From contig CAJNDS010000423.1 in NCBI GenBank assembly GCA_905221605.1, positions 1-64,000 on the forward strand: a DNA stretch of 64,000 bases, read 5' to 3'. This DNA comes from Symbiodinium natans (Eukaryota; Sar; Dinophyceae; Suessiales; Symbiodiniaceae). The notes under the pieces are model-generated. The model was given only the letters and a program-made list of their open reading frames with translations. It did not search any database and was not told where the DNA came from. Shown here piece by piece: positions 1 through 11,208 of the stretch (positions within the stretch are counted from its first letter, which is position 1; every line of letters starts with the position of its first letter). The translations under genes were made by a program, and so were the position numbers.

Positions 1-69
1 TTCCCCCAAAATTAGAACAGCAGGCAGCAAGGCGGCAAAGTGTGAACTTGTTTGGAACCGGAACTCTCT

Positions 70-1674
70 AACTGTGGAGGTCACTGGAGCTTCCCTACCT
101 TTTCGATCAATTTTGCTGCCCCTCATCTTGGGTTTCAGATTCTCCAGGTTTTGGTGCAAGGCCTGAAGGCAGAAGAGGAGAAAAGAAGGGTGCAGAGTCA
201 ACGTCGGTGGAAACTGCAGCTTGGAAAAGTTCAATGCTTTGAAACAAGTGTTTTCAAAAGCCTCTGACAGTGCCGTTTGGACAGAAATCAACTGCAGGAC
301 GAGACGAGTTCAACCGTGGTGTTGATTCGTTAAGGTTGCGCGCGACGCCCAAGCCAAACCACTTGAAAATTGCAAAGTGTATTACCAGAATGTGAATAAG
401 TGCGAGCGAAGCGAGCGAAACACCAGAGTAAATTCAACAAATTTAACTGATCAAGTGTTGATTTTGAGGGTTTTTTCAACATTTTCGGAAACTTCATAAA
501 TTTAGAAAATTTGTGCTGAATCCAGGGAAGAATTGCAACACTCAACCAAAACAAAAGACAAAGAATGAAAGGGCCTGAAAGAAAGCAGAGTTTCTTCTGC
601 TCAAATCTTCTGTCAAATTTCAGTGTGCCTTGAATTTCTGTTTGGCCATTTTGGAAAATCAAAGAAAGACCCAATCGAAGCTTTGTCAAAAAAAGTCGAA
701 TGGAATGGAAATCGAGATAGGGCGACTCTCAAGTCGTTCTGGCCATAATGAGAGGTCAGTGTGATTGTTTTTTTTGTCAGCAAGAACTGCAAAAACATTG
801 GTCTTTTCTTTTTGAACCTTTGGAGAAATCGAGAAAACACTGGAAAGAAGCCAGAATCGTGAAACTTAGACAATTTTCTTCAGATTTTCAGCAGCAGATT
901 CATACACAGCAGCATTTGTTTTTTTTTTCAGTTCAAATTGCCTTCGTCCGTCTGAACAGAATTTTTCTCTTGCTTGAATTCAGTTTTCTTTGTTTTTTGT
1001 CGGAATGATCTCTCGGTTGATTTACAAGCTTGTTGAAAGAGGAGTTCCGAGAAACCGCCCTAAACTAAAACACAAACAGATCGTTCGAGCAAGTGTTTTG
1101 GTGAGTGCTGTCAGCCCGGTAAGCTGTCAATTGACCAGAAAGACAGTGAAAAAATCGCAATCGGCTAAAGATATCCATGAGAATGTGCATGTTGTGGTTT
1201 CGGCTGTTTTCTGAGTGTGCAGTTGTGGATGTGTGTGTGTGTGTGTGTGTGTAAGCATTTGTGGTTGCAAAGTGGGTTGGTTTGCGGGTGCATGTCTTTG
1301 GCTTCAGTGTGCAGAAAAGTGTCAGTGTGTGGGTAAAGAGTGGCATGGAGTCAGAAGTGACACCAAATAAAAAAAACAGTAACCTTGCAGTGGTGTCTGT
1401 GTGTGTTTACCTTCTCAGTTTTTCATTATGAATGGTGTGGTGTGTTGTGGTTTCGGCGTTTGTGGGTCAGAGAGTCGTGTGTGTCATGGAGTTTCATCAC
1501 TGTATGTGGGTGCAAACAGTGGGTGCTGTGCGTTTGCGTGTGTGTCGGCTGGGTTCTGCTGGCTGTTCAAGTGTGGAAGTGTGCGGGTGGTGAAAGGTGT
1601 GTGGATTTTGGAAACACAAAAAGAGGGCAAGAAATCAATTCCAAAAGGTAGGGAAGCCGAAGTGACCTCCACAG
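70..1674. mobile_element. Inverted-repeat-bounded 1.6-kb segment, copy 1
   Basis: The left end reads AACTGTGGAGGTCACT and, after three mismatches, GCTTCCCTACCTTTT. The right end (about 1640-1674) is the reverse complement of the same two blocks, about 31 matches in 34. This looks like the terminal inverted repeats of a non-autonomous DNA transposon. No transposase is visible. It sits inside the tandem array, so tandem duplication rather than transposition multiplied it here. The element class is unknown. Confidence 0.5.
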
Positions 1675-2173
1675 TGCGAGAAAGATCGCACGCGAACAAT
1701 GCAAGACTGCTTTGTCTTGCGTGCCAGCTAAAGACAAGTTTAGCAAGCCAAGAACACGCGTATCAGCGTTTTTTGTTTTCTTGAGTGTTGATGCAAACAG
1801 TATCGAATCGAAAAAATCTTGTTGTCTGTGAGTTGATTTCAATCATTATTGAACTCAAATGGGTTCCAAAAGCAGCTCAATTCTGGGCACCGAAAACGGG
1901 CCCTAGATTTTGGATTTCCTGTGTGAACATACAAGGCCACGCAGGTTGGAGCCTCAAATTGGAACCCAAGTTTAGGAGCCATTTTTGGGCCCAGTTGCGG
2001 CGTTTTTTCACACACGGGAAGCCAGATCTGGCTTTCACAGCTCCTCGTTGCGAGTAAAACAAATCAGCCTCTCAGTCGGTTCCAGTTTAAGTCTTGTGTC
2101 AGTCTTCCCCCAAAATTAGAACAGCAGGCAGCAAGGCGGCAAAGTGTGAACTTGTTTGGAACCGGAACTCTCT

Positions 2174-3803
2174 AACTGTGGAGGTCACTGGAGCTTCCCT
2201 ACCTTTTCGATCAATTTTGCTGCCCCTCATCTTGGGTTTCAGATTCTCCAGGTTTTGGTGCAAGGCCTGAAGGCAGAAGAGGAGAAAAGAAGGGTGCAGA
2301 GTCAACAAGAACACTTGAAAATGCAACATGTTTTTTTAAATGGCTCGGAAACTGCAGCTTGGAAAAGTTCAATGCTTTGAAACAAGTGTTTTTAAAAGCC
2401 TCTGACAGTGCCGTTTGGACAGAAATCAACTGCAGGACGAGACGAGTTCAACCGTGGTGTTGATTCGTTAAGGTTGCGCGCGACGCCCAAGCCAAACCAC
2501 TTGAAAATTGCAAAGTGTATTTCCAGAATGTGAATAAGTGCGAGCGAAGCGAGCGAAACACCAGAGTAAATTCAACAAATTTAACTGATCAAGTGTTGAT
2601 TTTGAGGGTTTTTTCAACATTTTCGGAAACTTCATAAATTTAGAAAATTTGTGCTGAATCCAGGGAAGAATTGCAACACTCAACCAAAACAAAAGACAAA
2701 GAATGAAAGGGCCTGAAAGAAAGCAGAGTTTCTTCTGCTCAAATCTTCTGTCAAATTTCAGTGTGCCTTGAATTTCTGTTTGGCCATTTTGGAAAATCAA
2801 AGAAAGACCCAATCGAAGCTTTGTCAAAAAAAGTCGAATGGAATGGAAATCGAGATAGGGCGACTCTCAAGTCGTTCTGGCCATAATGAGAGGTCAGTGT
2901 GATTGTTTTTTTTGTCAGCAAGAACTGCAAAAACATTGGTCTTTTCTTTTTGAACCTTTGGAGAAATCGAGAAAACACTGGAAAGAAGCCAGAATCGTGA
3001 AACTTAGACAATTTTCTTCAGATTTTCAGCAGCAGATTCATACACAGCAGCATTTGTTTTTTTTTCAGTTCAAATTGCCTTCGTCCGTCTGAACAGAATT
3101 TTTCTCTTGCTTGAATTCAGTTTTCTTTGTTTTTTGTCGGAATGATCTCTCGGTTGATTTACAAGCTTGTTGAAAGAGGAGTTCCGAGAAACCGCCCTAA
3201 ACTAAAACACAAACAGATCGTTCGAGCAAGTGTTTTGGTGAGTGCTGTCAGCCCGGTAAGCTGTCAATTGACCAGAAAGACAGTGAAAAAATCGCAATCG
3301 GCTAAAGATATCCATGAGAATGTGCATGTTGTGGTTTCGGCTGTTTTCTGAGTGTGCAGTTGTGGATGTGTGTGTGTGTGTAAGCATTTGTGGTTGCAAA
3401 GTGGGTTGGTTTGCGGGTGCATGTCTTTGGCTTCAGTGTGCAGAAAAGTGTCAGTGTGTGGGTAAAGAGTGGCATGGAGTCAGAAGTGACACCAAATAAA
3501 AAAAACAGTAACCTTGCAGTGGTGTCTGTGTGTGTTTACCTTCTCAGTTTTTCATTATGAATGGTGTGGTGTGTTGTGGTTTCGGCGTTTGTGGGTCAGA
3601 GAGTCGTGTGTGTCATGGAGTTTCATCACTGTATGTGGGTGCAAACAGTGGGTGCTGTGCGTTTGCGTGTGTGTCGGCTGGGTTCTGCTGGCTGTTCAAG
3701 TGTGGAAGTGTGCGGGTGGTGAAAGGTGTGTGGATTTTGGAAACACAAAAAGAGGGCAAGAAATCAATTCCAAAAGGTAGGGAAGCCGAAGTGACCTCCA
3801 CAG
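2174..3803. mobile_element. Inverted-repeat-bounded 1.6-kb segment, copy 2
   Basis: Same ends as copy 1 (AACTGTGGAGG on the left, CCTCCACAG on the right). It carries the extra stretch around 2308-2340 that copy 1 lacks and has a shorter TG run. The flank after the right end (TGCGAGAAAG) is the same as in copy 1, as expected for tandem duplication. Confidence 0.5.
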
Positions 3804-4305
3804 TGCGAGAAAGATCGCACGCGAACAATGCAAGACTGCTTTGTCTTGCGTGCCAGCTAAAGACAAGTTTAGCAAGCCAAGAACACGCGTATCAGCGTTT
3901 TTTGTTTTCTTGAGTGTTGATGCAAACAGTATCGAATCGAAAAAATCTTGTTGTCTGTGAGTTGATTTCAATCATTATTGAACTCAAATGGGTTCCAAAA
4001 GCAGCTCAATTCTGGGCACCGAAAACGGGCCCTAGATTTTGGATTTCCTGTGTGAACATACAAGGCCACGCAGGTTGGAGCCTCAAATTGGAACCCAAGT
4101 TTAGGAGCCATTTTTGGGCCCAGTTGCGGCGTTTTTTTCACACACGGGAAGCCAGATCTGGCTTTCACAGCTCCTCGTTGCGAGTCAAACAAATCAGCCT
4201 CTCAGTCGGTTCCAGTTTAAGTCTTGTGTCAGTCTTCCCCCAAAATTAGAACAGCAGGCAGCAAGGCGGCAAAGTGTGAACTTGTTTGGAACCGGAACTT
4301 TCTCT

Positions 4306-5942
4306 AACTGTGGAGGTCACTGGAGCTTCCCTACCTTTTCGATCAATTTTGCTGCCCCTCATCTTGGGTTTCAGATTCTCCAGGTTTTGGTGCAAGGCCT
4401 GAAGGCAGAAGAGGAGAAAAGAAGGGTGCAGAGTCAACAAGAACACTTGAAAATGCAACATGTTTTTTTAAATGGCTCGGTGGAAACTGCAGCTTGGAAA
4501 AGTTCAATGCTTTGAAACAAGTGTTTTTAAAAGCCTCTGACAGTGCCGTTTGGACAGAAATCAACTGCAGGACGAGACGAGTTCAACCGTGGTGTTGATT
4601 CGTTAAGGTTGCGCGCGACGCCCAAGCCAAACCACTTGAAAATTGCAAAGTGTATTTCCAGAATGTGAATAAGTGCGAGCGAAGCGAGCGAAACACCAGA
4701 GTAAATTCAACAAATTTAACTGATCAAGTGTTGATTTTGAGGGTTTTTTCAACATTTTCGGAAACTTCATAAATTTAGAAAATTTGTGCTGAATCCAGGG
4801 AAGAATTGCAACACTCAACCAAAACAAAAGACAAAGAATGAAAGGGCCTGAAAGAAAGCAGAGTTTCTTCTGCTCAAATCTTCTGTCAAATTTCAGTGTG
4901 CCTTGAATTTCTGTTTGGCCATTTTGGAAAATCAAAGAAAGACCCAATCGAAGCTTTGTCAAAAAAAGTCGAATGGAATGGAAATCGAGACAGGGCGACT
5001 CTCAAGTCGTTCTGGCCATAATGAGAGGTCAGTGTGATTGTTTTTTTTGTCAGCAAGAACTGCAAAAACATTGGTCTTTTCTTTTTGAACCTTTGGAGAA
5101 ATCGAGAAAACACTGGAAAGAAGCCAGAATCGTGAAACTTAGACAATTTTCTTCAGATTTTCAGCAGCAGATTCATACACAGCAGCATTTGTTTTTTTTT
5201 TTCAGTTCAAATTGCCTTCGTCCGTCTGAACAGAATTTTTCTCTTGCTTGAATTCAGTTTTCTTTGTTTTTTGTCGGAATGATCTCTCGGTTGATTTACA
5301 AGCTTGTTGAAAGAGGAGTTCCGAGAAACCGCCCTAAACTAAAACACAAACAGATCGTTCGAGCAAGTGTTTTGGTGAGTGCTGTCAGCCCGGTAAGCTG
5401 TCAATTGACCAGAAAGACAGTGAAAAAATCGCAATCGGCTAAAGATATCCATGAGAATGTGCATGTTGTGGTTTCGGCTGTTTTCTGAGTGTGCAGTTGT
5501 GGATGTGTGTGTGTGTGTAAGCATTTGTGGTTGCAAAGTGGGTTGGTTTGCGGGTGCATGTCTTTGGCTTCAGTGTGCAGAAAAGTGTCAGTGTGTGGGT
5601 AAAGAGTGGCATGGAGTCAGAAGTGACACCAAATAAAAAAAACAGTAACCTTGCAGTGGTGTCTGTGTGTGTTTACCTTCTCAGTTTTTCATTATGAATG
5701 GTGTGGTGTGTTGTGGTTTCGGCGTTTGTGGGTCAGAGAGTCGTGTGTGTCATGGAGTTTCATCACTGTATGTGGGTGCAAACAGTGGGTGCTGTGCGTT
5801 TGCGTGTGTGTCGGCTGGGTTCTGCTGGCTGTTCAAGTGTGGAAGTGTGCGGGTGGTGAAAGGTGTGTGGATTTTGGAAACACAAAAAGAGGGCAAGAAA
5901 TCAATTCCAAAAGGTAGGGAAGCCGAAGTGACCTCCACAGTT
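4306..5942. mobile_element. Inverted-repeat-bounded 1.6-kb segment, copy 3
   Basis: Same ends as copies 1 and 2. Here the right end extends to CACAGTT and is followed directly by TCTCTCTTCAG, the start of repeat S. The left end is preceded by TCTCT, so TCTCT on both sides could be a 5-bp target duplication, but the word is low-complexity and the left flank does not otherwise match S. The array stops exactly at this inverted-repeat end, which supports reading it as an element boundary. Confidence 0.5.
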
Positions 5943-6302
5943 TCTCTCTTCAGTCTTCTGGTCAATCTTGGTTGGCCCCTCTTTCTTGGTCTTCCAAGTG
6001 TCCGGTCTTGCGTTCTTGGGTCTGTTGATTGTTGGTTGTTTTTTTTTCGAGCTTTTTCTCCTGTTTCTCTCTCTGCATTTGTTCTGTTGTTGGTCGGATC
6101 TGTTCGAACAGATTCCGAAGTTGTTGTGCTTAGATTCAGTTCCCTTGTTGTAAGTTGTGGTGGTCTCTCAGCTTCTGGTTAGTTTCTTGTCATTTGAGTT
6201 GAATCGGTCTTGGTTTGAAATTGGCCCATTATTGGTTTGTTTTGGCATTTTGACCTTTTCTTTAATTCAACTCGGTTGGTGATTTGGCATGTTTCTTGTG
6301 GG
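5942..6302 (+). repeat. Dispersed repeat S, copy 1
   Basis: Matches 9683-10115 over its whole length (TCTCTCTTCAGTCTTC to GGCATGTTTCTTGTGGG) but lacks several segments of about 15-40 bp that copy 2 has. It ends exactly where, in copy 2, repeat R begins. No coding potential is recognised. It contains a short palindrome-like word, TCTGTTCGAACAGA. Confidence 0.85.
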
Positions 6303-7510
6303 CGAAGCCACAAGGGAAAAAAAAATTGGGGCCGCGAATGGACCCAGCTCTCGGAATACATTTGAAACTAAATTGGGTTGTGATCCAGATTTGGAGTCGC
6401 GCAAACTGGCCACTTTGCAACCGTGTGTGCGCGATATTGCAAGGCCTCAGAGGCCTCCTTCGAGCGTTCAGGCCTTTTGAGGTCTTTCGAGGCCTCACTT
6501 ATGGGGTTTTGAGGCCTTTCGAGGCTTCTCGAGGTCTCGACAAAATCCCAAAGCCCCTTAGCTTGCAAGATTTCGAGGCCTCGGGGACCCGGACTGATAA
6601 TATTATAAAGGGGTTCCCGCAGGCCTCGACCAGAGGAACCCGCTGTCTTCTTTTATGTGAAAAGTTTTAAGCCGCAGCTGGCTCCAAGTCCTCTTTATTC
6701 TCTATTCAAAACGTCACGACGGCCTCGAAGGCGCCTCGACCGCTTAAGATGATCCTGCAAGAAGCTATTCTTGCTGCCGCAAGTTTACTTCTCGATGGGC
6801 CTTAGAATGTCCTGAACACCATTTCCTTAGACTGACGCGCTCAAGAAACTGGGCGTGGGGCAACTACGGGACATGGCAACTTTGGGTTGACAAGTCGTCC
6901 AGTCTTGTACCTACATGCATTCAGGTGCTGTGCAGAAGCGACGGTACGGTACATCACCTTCCCATTAATGGCAGATGGATGGAAGCCGCAGAATCCGCTA
7001 TGTTGGTCTCATTCGCATTCTGCTTCTCCCTAATGGGCGGCGTGCTCAGGCTACCATCGACGAAGACGCTAGCTGGAAGTTGGTTAAGGCCACTTCTGTT
7101 AAGGGGCACAGTAGTCGAGGGGTCTGCGCTGCCAAAGACCCGTGGGGTAGGAATTGCGTGAGCGGAATGGTTGTCCTCTTGGCGCGGAATGAAGAGCTTG
7201 GTAGCTGTTCTCCCTTGCCTTGGGCTGAGGGGAAATAGTTACGTGCGTGAACTGGCTCTACGGAGTTGTCATTGGAATTGCTCTTGTGAACACCTGTAGG
7301 TAGGGTGTAGTAGTCGTGAGGACCGTGTTGTAGAAAGGGGGCAGAAGAAATCTAAGTTCCAACCCCCCAGTTATCTCCCGCTGCAGCACTGCCTTTGGCC
7401 AAAAAACGGGTGAAAGAGGGAGGCTCAACTGCCGATGTCGCAGAGAACCAAACCTGTCAGGGCCAAAGCTTGAGGTATGTGGACTTGGCGCGGCGCTGAA
7501 CATTCCTTAC
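6303..7510. other. Unassigned DNA with a GAGGCCT-rich patch
   Basis: First part of a 1.73-kb block (6303-8029) that separates repeat S from repeat R. Between about 6440 and 6600 the words GAGGCCT, TCGAGGCCT and CAGGCCTT recur many times at short irregular spacing. AGGCCT is self-complementary, so the patch can fold into many alternative hairpins. Elsewhere I see no gene. Open frames on both strands are short and lack motifs. Confidence 0.5.
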
Positions 7511-8029
7511 CCAGCCGCTTAGCACGGAGCAGACGCGGCCACAAAATTGGACTGCGGCAGAAATCCACAGACGCCGGGGCCCCGTAGCTTCGCTCGCGGT
7601 AGGTAAGCCAATCAGCAGCCGTAGCCAGGCTGCTCAACCCGCGGCGTGCATTGTTAAGAAGGCTTCGACGGAGCTAATCCTAGCTCTCACAGCTGCAGGC
7701 AATCCACATCCTTCCACCTTGGGGTACAGAGCACGCGCCCACACCTGGGCAGCCTGAGGCAGGAGCAACAGAGCATGGGATGCGTTGCTGGACGAGAGCA
7801 GCAGCGGGCGATGAGTGAGGTCGTATCTGACAGGCTTACCCTGGTTTTCACGGACTGCCTCCATCTCCAGGCCGGTCAGTGCATAAGAGTTGGCGGTGTG
7901 GATGATACTGCCGGACACAGAGGGGGGCGTATTCTCGTTTTTCCGGTTCATCCCACTGATGAAGAGCGACCGACACTCCCATGCAGGCGTTAAGTAAGAC
8001 TTTGGAGGCGGGTACTGGAAAGCAGGAAA
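7505..8029 (-). CDS. Unknown protein, downstream coding fragment (partial)
   Basis: Reading down from about 8016, the minus strand has a possible splice acceptor (pyrimidine-rich TTTCCTGCTTTCCAG) and then an open frame containing SGMNRKNENTPPSVSGSI and HTANSYALTGLEMEAV. About 80 residues match the fragment at 10310-10560 with about 83% identity, no indels over 245 bp and many silent differences. That argues for protein-level selection. The frame stops at 7634. An overlapping frame (about 7672-7511; residues LSSLATAADWLTYRERSYGA) also looks coding and ends at a GTAAGG donor at 7510-7505, so a frameshift or a missed intron lies between the two. I do not recognise the family. Confidence 0.45.
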
Positions 8030-8200
8030 GGTCCGTCGGTTCTTGCGGTCGTCGGTTGTCCTGTATCGTGTGTCTCTGTGTCGTGTGTTGGTTCTCTTAA
8101 TGCAGTCTCCAAAAGTACGAAATGGAGCAAGTTTGGGGACCAGAATTGGGGGTGCCTGCAACCATGAATTTCTGGCAACGCACGTCTGGCCCCCCAAAGT
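8030..8200 (+). repeat. Dispersed repeat R, copy 1
   Basis: 171 bp, about 98% identical to 10116-10286, running from GGTCCGTCGGTTCTTGCGG to GGCCCCCCAAAGT. The flanking paralogous coding sequence differs by about 20%, so R spread or was converted more recently than its neighbours diverged. It has no coding features of its own. Confidence 0.9.
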
Positions 8201-8943
8201 GGGTTTTTAACTTGAGATCTGCAAAAATTTTTTGCCGGACCAGCTTTGCAATTCTTGTTCTTCTGTCCTGCAAATGTGTGTCTGTGTGTGCTTTTGTGGT
8301 GGCTTTAGCGCCATGGAATTTGCAGCTGTGGGTTGCAGGAGCAGTTTTGAACCCATTTTTGGGGTCCCAATTTTGGGCCCATTTTGGGGTCATAATTTGG
8401 GACCCAAGCGTGTAAAACAATGAAAAGACCTCCTCTCTTTCTGCCAACAAGTAGGTCCAATTTTGGAAGCTTTTTTGGGCCCTGTTTTCGGGCCCCCCAA
8501 TTTTAGGGAATTGCTGCTCCATTTTTGTCCACAGACAGCACGCCTGCAACGACAGCTGTCGTGTTGAGCTGAAGTAGAATCTCTTGTGGAGGTGGTCTGT
8601 GTGTTCGCAGCCCGTGAATTGTTGTCCTTGTTGCTGCTGGTTGCGGCTGCAACTGTGGGGGGCTGGAGGGGTGTAGTTAATTTTGCGGGCCAAATGGACC
8701 CCCTAAACTAGAACCCCCAAACCCCCTTTCCTGGCACGACCTCGATGCTCAGATTCGGTTGCTGAAAAGCAAAAAGAGGTGCGTTCCAGTGGCTTTCAAA
8801 CATCTTTGAAGATGATGAAAAAAGCAGCTTGAAACAATGGCCAAGGAATCCGGCAAATCTTCCAACACTCCATCGTTTAGAAGTGCTTTGAACAATGGTC
8901 AGGAAGCGCGTCTTCTCCGTGAAAAGCTCCTCTTGACCTCCCA
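8201..8943. other. No gene seen; GGGCCC/GGGACC-rich repeat relic
   Basis: From about 8330 to 8500, words such as CCAATTTTGGGCCC and GGGGTCCCAA recur. They resemble the stretch at 1890-2000 in the tandem unit (TTTTTGGGCCCAG), so this is probably an old dispersed repeat. The rest shows nothing recognisable. Confidence 0.4.
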
Positions 8944-9158
8944 AGTCCGCGATTTGAAATTGCTTGAAACAAGCGTTTTTGAAAGCCTCTGACAGTGCCG
9001 TTTGGACAGAAATCAACTGCAGGACGAGACGAGTTCAACTGTACTGCTGAGACATGCATGTTGCGCGCGACGCCCAAACCGAACCGTTTTGAAAAGGCAA
9101 AGTGTCTTTCCACAATGTGAATAAGTGCGAGCGAAGCGAGCGAAACACCGGAGTACAT
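8944..9158 (+). repeat. Diverged fragment of the 2.1-kb tandem unit
   Basis: Matches 230-440 of the tandem unit: the shared blocks include GCCTCTGACAGTGCCGTTTG, AACTGCAGGACGAGACGAG, GTTGCGCGCGACGCCC and GCGAGCGAAGCGAGCGAAAC. Overall similarity is roughly 80-85%. It shows that the unit belongs to a dispersed family and is not unique to the array. Confidence 0.85.
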
Positions 9159-9682
9159 CTGACATGTGTTTTGTTATCAGAGCTTGTTTTTGATGGTTTT
9201 TACATTTTGATCGTCTCACTTTTGTTGATTGTCAGGTTTTGCTTGTGCTGTTTTTTTCGACTCACTTTTTTTGATAAATAATTTTAAGGTTCCCTTTTTC
9301 CAGACCAACTATTGCAACTTTCTGGCAAGCTCAAAAAACATCTGCAGAAATTTCTTGGGATCTCTCTGCAAATCCAAGACACCCCAATTTTTTTTGTTTT
9401 TTCTGCTTAAGTAGTGTTGGACACCTTTGGGCTTGATCTGGACTTCAAAAAAAGGTGCAAGACACCCTTTGGTGTTGAGACGCCCCTTGGTTCAAAAAGT
9501 CAGGTTGTTAAAGTGGCCCTTGAGACTGGTTTAAAATATTTTTTTTGGAGTCCCTAAGTCTCTACGGTCCTGTTGGTTCTGTGTCTTTTTCGGTGGTCTT
9601 GGTGCTGATTTTTCTCCTTACTCTAAGTCTTGCCTTGTCCTCTGCTGATGGAGTGAAGAGGCTGCCTTAAGTCGCTTGGATC
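9159..9682. other. No gene seen; T-rich DNA
   Basis: The plus strand is T-rich with short A and T runs. No open frame has recognisable motifs and no clear repeat is seen. Confidence 0.3.
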
Positions 9683-10115
9683 TTTCTCTCTTCAGTCTTC
9701 CGGTCAATCTTGGTTGGCCCCTCTTTCTTGGTCTTCCAAGTGTCCGGTCTTGCGTCCTGGAGTTCTTGGGTCTGTTGATTGTTGGTTGTTTTTTCGGGCT
9801 TTTTCTCCTGTCGGTTCTCTCTCTCTGCATTTGTTGTCTGTTTCATGTTTGTGTCCATGTTCCTTAGATGTTGTTGGTCGGATCTGTTCGAACAGATTCC
9901 GAAGTTGTTGTGCTTGGATTCAGTCCTTTGAGCTCAGTCTGTCCTTTTCCCTTGTTGTAAGTTGTGGTGGTCTCTCAGCTTCTGGTTTGTTTCTTGTCAT
10001 TTGAGTTGAATCGGTCTTGGTCCTTAATTGGCCTTGGGTCCATTATTGGTTTTTTTTTGGCATTTTGGCCTTCCTTTAATTCAACTCGGTTGGTGATTTG
10101 GCATGTTTCTTTGTG
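9683..10115 (+). repeat. Dispersed repeat S, copy 2 (fuller copy)
   Basis: Longer version of 5942-6302. Extra segments absent from copy 1 include one near 9755-9765, one near 9830-9870 and one near 9923-9953. It runs directly into repeat R at 10116 without spacer, so S+R looks like one composite repeat here. Confidence 0.85.
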
Positions 10116-10286
10116 GGTCCGTCGGTTCTTGCGGTCGTCGGTTGTCCTGTATCGTGTGTCTGTGTGTCGTGTGTTGGTTCTCGTAATGCAGTCTCCAAAA
10201 GTACGAAATGGAGCAAGTCTGGGGACCAGAATTGGGGGTGCCTGCAACCATGAATTTCTGGCAACGCACGTCTGGCCCCCCAAAGT
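10116..10286 (+). repeat. Dispersed repeat R, copy 2
   Basis: 171 bp, differing from 8030-8200 at only a few positions. It is adjacent to the end of a coding fragment on the minus strand, whose open frame runs on into it without meaning. Confidence 0.9.
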
Positions 10287-10302
10287 ACTTGTACTGGCAC
10301 TT

Positions 10303-11208
10303 CATGCTAGACGAGAGCAGCAGCGGGCGGTGAGTGAGATCATATCTAACCGGCCTGCCTTGGTCCTCCCGGACTTGTTCCATTTCCAGGCCCGTTAGTG
10401 CATAAGAGTTGGCGGTGTGAATGATACTGCCCGAGACGGAAGCGGGCGCGTTCTCGCCTCTGCCATTCATCCCGCTAATGAAGAGCGACCTGCATTCCCC
10501 AGCAGGTGTACGGTGGGGCTTCGGGGGCGGGTGTTGATAGGCCGGAAATCCGAATGCCGCAAGGGCCTGGTGCACTCGCAGCGCTAGACTGTCATCCCAA
10601 TACCGGCTGAGGCCCAGAGACGTGGCCTGCGTGTCGGCAGTGAAAAGTGGCCAAGGCACATCCGCCTGGGCAAAGCACGAGTGCGCTGCAGCAGTCAGAA
10701 TGGCTAGCGGCCCTTTTGGGGTGTTTGGCCGGCTTCGCCACTTGGGCGAGGCTCCACAGGAGGACAAGGCTTCTTTTTTCCAATACATAAGGAATTCAAG
10801 GAAAAGTTGGATCCGAACTGGTCCGTTGCCCTTCCCCCCCACTGAGGCCCATAGAGGGACCGCGTCACCGTTGCCCCAAATGGCCTCCGGCAGGGTGGGC
10901 AGCCGGTGCACCTTTCCCCAGAGCCGCAAAACACTTTTCCCTTTGGCGCCATATCCATGAACAAACGGGCGGGGCACAGCCTCGGCGAAACGGTTCGCCA
11001 TGAACAAGTCTGGCCCTGGCAGAATCGCCATTCGAGTTTGCGAACTGCCATAGCCTAGCAGGAGAGGAAGAAAGCCCTGCTCATAGGGACCTTGCCCCCA
11101 AGTTTTGACTCCTTTCACCTGCCCAATGGGAGAGGAGCCAAGGGCAATCTGTGGTTTGATTACACCTGGATTTCTGCGACGACTTCGAGTACTGAGCGCG
11201 GGGGACAC
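10303..11208 (-). CDS. Unknown protein, upstream coding fragment (partial)
   Basis: The minus frame is open from 11208 through R to 10081, but the convincing part is 11130-10310. Short pieces are LPGPDLFMANRFAEAVPRPF, LWGKVHRLPTLPEAIWGNGD and ISGMNGRGENAPASVSGSII. The last 80 residues pair with the fragment at 7770-8020. After the LLLSSS motif the similarity stops near 10310, where the other copy continues. On the minus strand this fragment lies upstream of the other, so they may be the two ends of one gene with an internal tandem duplication, or two decayed paralogues. No signal peptide or known domain is visible. Family unknown; the start codon is uncertain. Confidence 0.45.

Larger units (their letters stand above)
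1..5942. repeat. Tandem array of a 2.1-kb unit, 2.8 copies
   Basis: Units begin with the same word (TTCCCCCAAAATTAGAACAG) at 1, 2105 and 4235, giving periods of 2104 and 2130 bp. The copies are nearly identical. Visible differences are the length of a TG run (near 1230, 3367 and 5503), point changes, and a 26-30-bp stretch near 2308-2340 and 4437-4475 that is missing from copy 1 near 200. Copy 3 is cut at 5942, where unrelated repeat S begins. Open frames of 60-127 codons recur in each copy only because the DNA is copied; none has a recognisable domain. I see no gene here. Confidence 0.95.

Noticed and set aside
645-670. GGCCATTTTGG in the tandem unit as a spliced-leader relic
   Set aside because: It matches only the middle of the leader and then reads GGAAAATC, not GGCTCAAG. 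No AG-linked sequence follows.
330-5146. Repeated minus-strand ORFs of 86-119 codons conserved in all three tandem copies
   Set aside because: The DNA copies are nearly identical, so conservation of frames carries no information. The diverged copy near 9000 keeps only a short part, and no domain is visible.
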